From Metridium senile (taxonomy: Eukaryota; Cnidaria; Anthozoa; Actiniaria; Metridiidae), in NCBI GenBank assembly GCA_949775045.1, contig OX459098.1, positions 12,338,707 to 12,402,706 on the forward strand: DNA of 64,000 nucleotides. Reading direction: 5' to 3'. Positions 58,199 to 64,000 of this stretch are shown one piece after another (position 1 is the stretch's first letter; each line of letters begins with the position of its first letter). The position numbers were made by a program, and so were the translations under genes. Under the pieces are notes generated by a model. That model was given only the letters and a program-made list of their open reading frames with translations, made no database searches and had not been told where the DNA came from.

Positions 58199-58821
58199 CT
58201 AATGTAACTCTATTTGACCATTAGGTACATAATGTAGTGCTAATTGTAAAGATTCTAAAATGTCTATTGAGTCTTCTGGTGAACAATAAATGTGATAGTT
58301 ACAAGGGATGATAATTCCACCTCCTGTCGACCAAACACTCGGCCAGGGTGCGTGGCTTGGTAGCGGTAACGCTGTGATTTCACTGAAAGGGAAAGTAATC
58401 TGGGATAAATTTTCTATAGAGCCGGCTCACCAATGAATTACTGTGTAATAGTTAAGCCTTTGTGTATATACCATTGACTTGAATAAATCGAAGCTGATGA
58501 TTCTCTTTTTCTGCCTTGTGATTCATTATTTCACACACAGGTTAATGAAAACTACACATATAAAAGATAAACTAATTACACTTACCACAGTACTTGTATC
58601 CTTGCTATGAATGAACATAATAAATCGGAAATTGTGGAGCACAACCCTGTTGGAATGTGGCCTATAATTTCATGATTATGGAAAACTGCGACCGCTGTTG
58701 GATCATTTAGATTCCCAGGCTCACAAAAACATTCACATATATCTCCGACAGCCACTATATTCTGATAAGCATGATGACCCTTTACGACAGCGTTTTTCAA
58801 TTCCACGTGTGGCATTTTCAA
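58199..58821 (-). CDS. HIRAN-like domain protein encoded by the transposon, two exons
   Basis: Exons 58586-58821 and 58199-58382; donor TGTG|gtaagt and acceptor ttccctttcag|TG. The spliced frame is 420 nt, 139 aa. The N-terminal half looks like a HIRAN domain: VVKGHHAYQNIVAVGD, then CEPGNLNDPTAVAVF, then IIGHIPTGLCSTISDLL. HIRAN domains bind 3' ends of single-stranded DNA in proteins such as HLTF and are found in helicase/nuclease fusions. Here it stands alone, with a C-terminal part containing SVWSTGGGIIIPCNYHIY. No helicase or nuclease motif is present. Its place inside the TIRs suggests a role at transposition intermediates (inference). Confidence 0.72.
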
Positions 58822-59199
58822 TTTATGGTCTTACAATCTAGTTCACGATGGATTTTTCCCCACGTATCCTAGACACTTGATTGGCAGTTGCTACAAGAAA
58901 ATAGAGATGGCTATCTGATTAGGTCTACTTCTAAACAAGAAATAAATGTTTTTTGTTTGATTGACGCCGTTTGTGATCGAATAATAAGTGAATAATAAGT
59001 AAATAATAAATAGGTAAAGTAGGAAGTAATATCATGTATATAGACTCTCTTTGCTATTATTATAAAACCTTTTCTATACCGTGTACATGTGTAGCATAAT
59101 TACGTCACAATGAGTTTGACTAAATACTGAAGTTTCAAATTGCTTTATTTGTGCATGAACTATTTTACAGGTTTTGCTGTCAATTATTTCCGGTAGATA

Positions 59200-59537
59200 G
59201 TGGATATAATATCTTTTTCAAAACATTTGTTTATATACATTTGATAGATGAACAGTAACCATATCATAATTTGAACTAAAAATAGCAATACTTTATGGGT
59301 TCGCATGAATTCTTTCTCATTTCTATAATAGTAATTAGCATTACTTATATACAGCCCAACTTTTGAATCCGAGAACACTTTGAGAATATTATTTGTTTAT
59401 ACATTTTGATAGATGAACAGTAACTATATCATAATTTGAACTAAATTCCAATTCTTTATGAATTCATATTCTTATATCTATAATAGTACTATCTTTTCAG
59501 TCCAACTTCTGAACCCTAGACCACTTTGAGAATGTGA
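59200..59537. repeat. Imperfect ~180-bp duplication after the SAM/CCHC gene
   Basis: TTGATAGATGAACAGTAAC...CATATCATAATTTGAACTAAA occurs at 59240 and again at 59408; GAGAACACTTTGAGAAT at 59370 mirrors GACCACTTTGAGAATG at 59519. The duplicated unit lies in the presumed 3' UTR of the minus-strand gene. Confidence 0.75.
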
Positions 59538-60590
59538 TTATGTAGAGAAAATATCAACATTTGCACGCTTATATCGTTCAATAATGTAGGGAAGTTCCCA
59601 ATCCATGCGGTCGTCCATTGGGACTTTGTTTCCTAGCGCTCTCTTGAGTATCATGAGGTCTCTGTCTAATGCACTCCTGTCTACGTACTTGATGGCATTT
59701 TGGCTTCGTAGCCGCGGTCTCATTATGGCGAAAAAACTTGAAGAAGCTCTTTCTCTGGCTGCTTTGAATACATCGTAATCGTTCTTAGTTTTTACTTCTT
59801 TTTTCTCCAAGTCCTTCAAGATTCTCTTTAATTCTTGGATTTCTGATTTTATCTCGGGGTGTTTGTCGGTGTATCGGCAATTGGCGATTCCATTACACGG
59901 CCCGTTCTTGCACTTGGTTTTGTTGTGGCCGGGAAAATGGCAATGGGAACAAACCTTTTGGCGTCTGGAGCTGCTCTCTTTATAATCTTCTGTTGCACGA
60001 GTTTTCTCCTTGAGGAGTTCTTCCACACTTCTTTTTTTAGCGGCCATGAGCTCTTGGTCTTGCTTCATTTCTGTTTGGCGCTTGTCAAGATAGGTGCTGC
60101 TATGCTGGCTTGCACTGAACTGCGAACTTTGAGTTTGAAGAATCGTACTTGACGCAGTAGGTGTAACTATATTGGATATAGTAGGTGTAAAACCACAAAC
60201 AGTGGCTGGATTAGATGGAGAAAATGTCAAATTGGGACTAGCTAGACCTGAACTCGTCGACGGGGTCTGGTCTAAACACTCTTCGCCAGATGACTTTGAT
60301 TGAACATTGGAAGTTGGGAAATAAAGTACTGATCCATGATTCTGTGGAAACAATTCCCTTGGCTGTAGATTAGATGTTTTCTCCTTCAAATTGGCGAGCT
60401 CTGTCTCCAGAATTCTCTTCTCTGCCATCTTTAATTTTTGTGGAGTTGGAAACAAAACATCGAGATCGGGCGATCTAAAGTATTTCAAAGACCCTACGGT
60501 GCTAAATCCACGACTTTCAAAGTCCTCGGCAAGTCTTTCTAGGCCAAGGCCATTTGAAATTGACTTTAACCACTGGAAAACTTCTGACAT
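59538..60590 (-). CDS. SAM-like plus CCHC zinc-knuckle protein encoded by the transposon
   Basis: 350 aa, single exon, start 65 bp inside the right TIR. Residues ~3-70 (VFQWLKSISNGLGLERLAED, FESRGFSTVGSLKYF, LDVLFPTPQKLKMAEKRI) have the helical pattern of a SAM domain. Residues 75-165 are Ser/Thr/Pro-rich and probably disordered. 170-210 is a charged helix; 214-227 is a canonical knuckle CSHCHFPGHNKTKC (C-x2-C-x4-H-x4-C), followed by more Cys/His (PCNGIANCRYTDKH). The rest is a coiled-coil-like basic region (IQELKRILKDLEKKE) and a tail with WELPYIIERYKRANVD. SAM suggests self-assembly and the knuckle nucleic-acid binding. I know of no fixed name for this protein. Confidence 0.7.
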   Translation of the reverse strand: MSEVFQWLKSISNGLGLERLAEDFESRGFSTVGSLKYFRSPDLDVLFPTPQKLKMAEKRILETELANLKEKTSNLQPRELFPQNHGSVLYFPTSNVQSKSSGEECLDQTPSTSSGLASPNLTFSPSNPATVCGFTPTISNIVTPTASSTILQTQSSQFSASQHSSTYLDKRQTEMKQDQELMAAKKRSVEELLKEKTRATEDYKESSSRRQKVCSHCHFPGHNKTKCKNGPCNGIANCRYTDKHPEIKSEIQELKRILKDLEKKEVKTKNDYDVFKAARERASSSFFAIMRPRLRSQNAIKYVDRSALDRDLMILKRALGNKVPMDDRMDWELPYIIERYKRANVDIFST

Positions 60591-60654
60591 TGCTACTACA
60601 GTTTCCCGCGTGAACTAAACTACGCCGGAACTTGACGGATCGTAAATGTCTGGT

Positions 60655-60725
60655 TCTTTTGTTCTTAAGCTCAAACGTGATTGGCTAATAAACTCTGGGT
60701 GGCCCCGGTTGAATTAGCAGCACTG
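60655..60725 (-). repeat. Right terminal inverted repeat of the three-gene transposon
   Basis: 71 bp, complement of the left TIR with two mismatches, ending GAATTAGCAGCACTG before the TA duplication. Confidence 0.92.
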
Positions 60726-60727
60726 TA

Positions 60728-61783
60728 ATTACAACAAATGTAACGAAAGCAGTAGACATACGTACATCATGATATCTGACACATTTTCACTATGCTTGCA
60801 GTTTTTGACCAAATTTGACCATTTCAGCGATTTATACCGAGTCACGCATGTCAAGCAGGCGTTGGTATAGAGAATTCGTAAAACACGACTAAATATCGCT
60901 GAAATAGGATCCGAAAATATCTAGAATTTCTAAAAAAAGAAAAATCGTCAGCCTTTTCATAATTTTACAAGGAACAAACCAGTGAATTGAACCGAAGTTC
61001 CTCCGAAAATTCCCGAAAAAATGTCCGGGACTTTTACGACGTGATTGCTATTTTTAGCTCGCAGTTCGAACGTGCTGCGAGTCCCGATTGTGGCGTAAAC
61101 AATCTACGTCACTATTGTGACGTCTGTAACCAAACTCTGATTGGTCAATTATTTGATCCGTCTCATATTTCCGTGAATGTGATTGGTCAATAGCTCATGC
61201 AAAACCGGTTTAGGCCGGTTTTACTGGTGAAGTTGAAAACGTTTTTGTCGCGTTTGATACCAACGCTGTCATTGTTTTGGGGCATCTCAAGCATATTAGA
61301 AGTGTGTGAATTCTCTCTCTGAAACTGGTAAAAATTTATGCTTTATTGAATTACAAAAGCTTTAGGAACTGTACAACAAGTTAAATATCACTTATTTACC
61401 AGAAAAAAAGGGAATTTCACGAAATCGAAAGAGTTTTACCTTGGTCAAATTACACAACGGCAACCTCGAAGGAGAAAACGCCATCTTTGCTTAGTCAAAC
61501 TGAAAAAGGACTCAAAATCAAACGCAGCCACAGCATTCACAAATAACCTGACATAGAGTGACATTATTTTACCATCGAAAGGATAGTTTTTCTTAAAAAA
61601 TCCTTTCTTACCTTTGAAGGAATCAAGCCCCGAGAGAAAAGTCGACGCAAGAAAACAGTGAACGTCAACAAAACAACTGCGTAAGCGATCCTGAGTAGTT
61701 TTGCCTTTATTACCAATTGAACAGTGTCCCTATAGTTCCTGAAGAAGTATAGGCCTTTAAGTTATCGATAATTTGCCTAAAAT
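60728..61783. other. Intergenic; possible promoter of the following ORF
   Basis: No coding sequence recognised. Contains TGATTGGTCAA twice (61139 and 61180), CCAAT-box-like in reverse, and the inverted pair AACCGGTTTAGGCCGGTT at 61203. GC content is higher than in the surrounding DNA near 61000-61260. Confidence 0.4.
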
Positions 61784-62218
61784 ATGTGTGGCGGAGGAAT
61801 CAAGCGTCATTCTCGACATGTAAAGCGTTATTCAGAGTCGGACAAAGAACTTTGGTCAATCCTTTCTTCCTCGCTAGAGAAGAAAAAAAGTATTAAGCGA
61901 AAAAGAAACATGGATTTTTACCGTGCTGCTGTACTTGAATTTTCTCTTCAGAGACTGAACGATGAGATCACAGAAAGATGCAATCGAAAGGCGAAAAGAC
62001 GCCGAAAAAGTGAAGCCTATGAGTGGCACGATGAGTCTGATGGCGTCGGCTGGAACATGAAGAGCTCTCGAAAGGATGAAGACGATCTACTAGGTATTGA
62101 TGAGTTTTTCAAAAAATTAAGTAAATGGAAGCCATCAAGTAAATCGGACACGGACTCGTATTTATCAAATGAAATATCAGAAATGGATATTTCAAATTCT
62201 CAGGCACAAGAAAGCTGA
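61784..62218 (+). CDS. 144-aa basic, Ser/Lys-rich protein, function unknown
   Basis: Opens MCGGGIKRHSRHVKRYSES and ends ISNSQAQES. Basic clusters KKKSIKRKRN and NRKAKRRRKS are nuclear-localisation-like. The middle (FYRAAVLEFSLQRLNDEITE) is likely helical, and the C-terminal third is acidic and Ser-rich. No catalytic or zinc motif. The ATG context (aaaatATGTG) is acceptable, and the ORF is complete without introns. It is not flanked by detectable TIRs. It may be a host gene or a leftover transposon gene; I cannot tell which. Confidence 0.5.
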   Translation: MCGGGIKRHSRHVKRYSESDKELWSILSSSLEKKKSIKRKRNMDFYRAAVLEFSLQRLNDEITERCNRKAKRRRKSEAYEWHDESDGVGWNMKSSRKDEDDLLGIDEFFKKLSKWKPSSKSDTDSYLSNEISEMDISNSQAQES

Positions 62219-64000
62219 ATCTAGATTAGGAAGATATTTGAAATGTAAATTTTAGTTAGTGTTTTATAATTTTGTATATATATATACGAGTAAGAAATTT
62301 TATGAAATTTGTAAATAATATTTTGGAAAGAAAAATTGTGAATATTTATTTATATGGTTATTAGAAAAATAATCTACTTTATGCAAATGTTTTTATTCAT
62401 TTTGTTGATAAATGGTATTTAGTGTTGAAATTTTATGGATTGCCTTTTTTCCCCAGAATGAGCTCACTGAAAGGGTCTTTGTAGTGACAAAAAGTCCAGA
62501 GATTCGTCACGTCATTGATTCAATGTTGACATGTAAGTTGAACTCATGATGATACCATGGTTGAAGTGCTTCACATAGAATAGATATCGTAATGGCAGAT
62601 ACCAGTTTATGTATTTAAGATTGATTCTCTTAATACCACAGTGATCAGCATCCAAGATGTCCACATGGTCCAGAAGTAACCATGGTGTTAAGATCCTGAC
62701 AAGGCTTGTTATGCTACCTAGACATCCATACCTAGAGATAGAGTATTTAGTACAGTAGTTAGAGCACTCAACCCATGATATTTTAAGTGGAATTCTTATA
62801 CAAGCTGCACTTGCTTTAATAATGGGAGAAGTAGAATAATTAATATATATATATATAAGTCATGTATGCCAAACACATGTGCTATACTTAGGTTTTAGCT
62901 CTGAGAATTGGACCGGAAAGGCCAAGGCTTCAAGAAACAGGCAAGGTCTGTGTCATTTTATGTCTGTCACATCATTTGCATTCGAACATACTGGGTTTGG
63001 GTGGGTTTGTTTTCTATTTTTTTCTTTCAAGATATGAGCCAAGTCCAAGGAAAGGCTGTCCTTCAGATAAAAAGTTCCTTCTGAGGCAAGCAAAGGTTCT
63101 TTTAATTAAAATTTCATATTTTCTAGTTTACATGTAGAATATGTGCATATTCTCCTTAGATTTCAGCATCCGGTAGATCTAATAGTAATGGTAAAGCCTC
63201 AGTGGATATTTTGAATTATTTGAAGGTCCAGTATTTATGTATTTGGTATAGTATGATGGAATGTATCATAGAGCTGATAGATCGTATACCATAGAAGTTG
63301 ATTGAAGTGTAAGTGAAGATTAGGGGGAGGTATGTGGGAATGTATCTTTTATTCATCTTGCAGGATGATTGTTCCGGTTCTCTGGGAATATCATACTACT
63401 GGTCATGAAATAAGTCTTTCCGTCACCGGTAAAATTTTATTCGTAAAGATAAAAGCTTCTCATATTTGGTGAAAGTCATGAAATTCCTGTAGACTGTATG
63501 ATTGTTGCCGCAGTATCTACCTAGAATTCCTTCAGACTGCATTGCTCTGTATGTGTGTGATAAAAGACAATTAAGGGTATGGTTTATGAATTCAAGATAG
63601 ATTAAAGCAGAAAGAACTTTGAACTGTGATATGCATTTGGTGTGTGCGTTTTGTATTTAATCTTTTAAAGGATTTCCCGCTGAGGAAAATAGTGCTTCTA
63701 TCAAGCTTCAGGAAAATCTGATAAGTACAATTGGTGCAGTTTCTACCTCCAGTTTTAAGCAAGCTACATCCTAGCGTATCTATTCTGCTGTCAATAGTGT
63801 GCTCCTCATATCAGTTTCTGCATTCATTCCAACCGTTAGTCTATCCTGTGCTTCATGTAATGAAAACTCCTGCTAGCATGCAAATATTGAGCAAATATAG
63901 TTTTGGATTGTTTTGGTCTTCACTCACAGGACTTACACCAACAAAATGGACAAAGAAACAAGGCAATTACAGACTAATAAGTAAGCATTCATAGCGATTT
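62219..64000. other. 3' flank with no supported gene
   Basis: AT-rich and mostly unique, with a (TA)n run near 62844. An 87-codon plus-strand open frame at 63731-63994 has no recognisable domain, no clear start context and runs close to the window edge; it is not called. Part of this may be 3' UTR or intron of a gene around 61784. Confidence 0.4.

Larger units (their letters stand above)
56683..60725. mobile_element. Complete 4,043-bp three-gene DNA transposon (IS630/Tc1-type transposase, HIRAN-like, SAM/CCHC)
   Basis: 71-bp terminal inverted repeats (56683-56753 and 60655-60725) starting CAGTGCTGCTAATTC differ at two positions. TA flanks both ends (56681-56682, 60726-60727), the duplication expected for IS630/Tc1/mariner transposases. 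Inside are a plus-strand transposase (56837-57880) and two minus-strand genes (58199-58821 spliced, 59538-60590). Both outer genes start within 65-85 bp of a TIR, so the TIRs or sequence next to them probably hold the promoters. Transposase and HIRAN transcripts converge at about 58060-58095, where AATAAA motifs face each other. All three frames are open, which together with the TIR match points to recent activity. Confidence 0.9.

Noticed and set aside
63731..63994. 87-aa ORF near the right edge
   Set aside because: No domain, weak start context, close to the window end; cannot be supported.

Overview
This is a nuclear genome window from an invertebrate animal. It has spliced genes with GT/AG introns, AT-rich intergenic DNA, many microsatellites and minisatellites, and dense small DNA transposons. 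Repeat content and gene types would fit a cnidarian such as a sea anemone or coral, but this is inference and the species cannot be read from the sequence.

Layout. (1) Bases 1 to 36,233, minus strand: one large gene for a UBR1/UBR2-type N-recognin (E3 ubiquitin ligase of the Arg/N-degron pathway). I traced 38 coding exons by eye. Every junction is GT/AG and in phase, giving 1,357 codons from the start Met to the left edge; the C-terminal part lies outside. Its introns hold tandem arrays and nested transposons. One array, at 8.05-8.93 kb, duplicates the splice acceptor and first ~50 bases of an exon about ten times. (2) 36,234-36,748: a 515-bp gap between two divergent start codons, probably a shared promoter. 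(3) 36,749-40,144, plus strand: a complete five-exon NAA80 (actin N-terminal acetyltransferase), 276 aa, with GNAT motif, proline-rich segment and conserved C-terminus. (4) 40.2-53.7 kb: a tandemly duplicated block carrying one intact and several broken copies of an unrecognised multi-span membrane protein gene, cut up by inverted-repeat elements. (5) 53.7-56.6 kb: transposon-derived DNA, including a LINE 3' fragment. (6) 56,683-60,725: an apparently complete 4,043-bp DNA transposon with 71-bp terminal inverted repeats (2 mismatches) and a TA target duplication. It carries three genes: an IS630/Tc1-type DDE transposase, a two-exon HIRAN-like protein, and a SAM-like plus CCHC zinc-knuckle protein. 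(7) 60.7-64 kb: a basic, Ser/Lys-rich 144-aa ORF of unknown function and unassigned sequence.

Biology. UBR1/2 reads destabilising N-termini of proteins, and NAA80 acetylates the processed N-terminus of actin, so the head-to-head pair joins two N-terminus functions. The strongest candidate for a poorly described system is the three-gene transposon: accessory HIRAN and SAM/CCHC proteins travelling with an IS630/Tc1-type transposase inside one pair of near-identical TIRs. The intron transposons also form a datable nest, in which a fold-back element (4-bp target duplication) was hit separately by an element with an 8-bp duplication and by a long-TIR element with a TTAA duplication.

Limits. Exon models and target duplications were read by hand, and names rest on remembered family motifs, not searches. 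Family names for non-coding elements are inferences from target-duplication length and end sequence.
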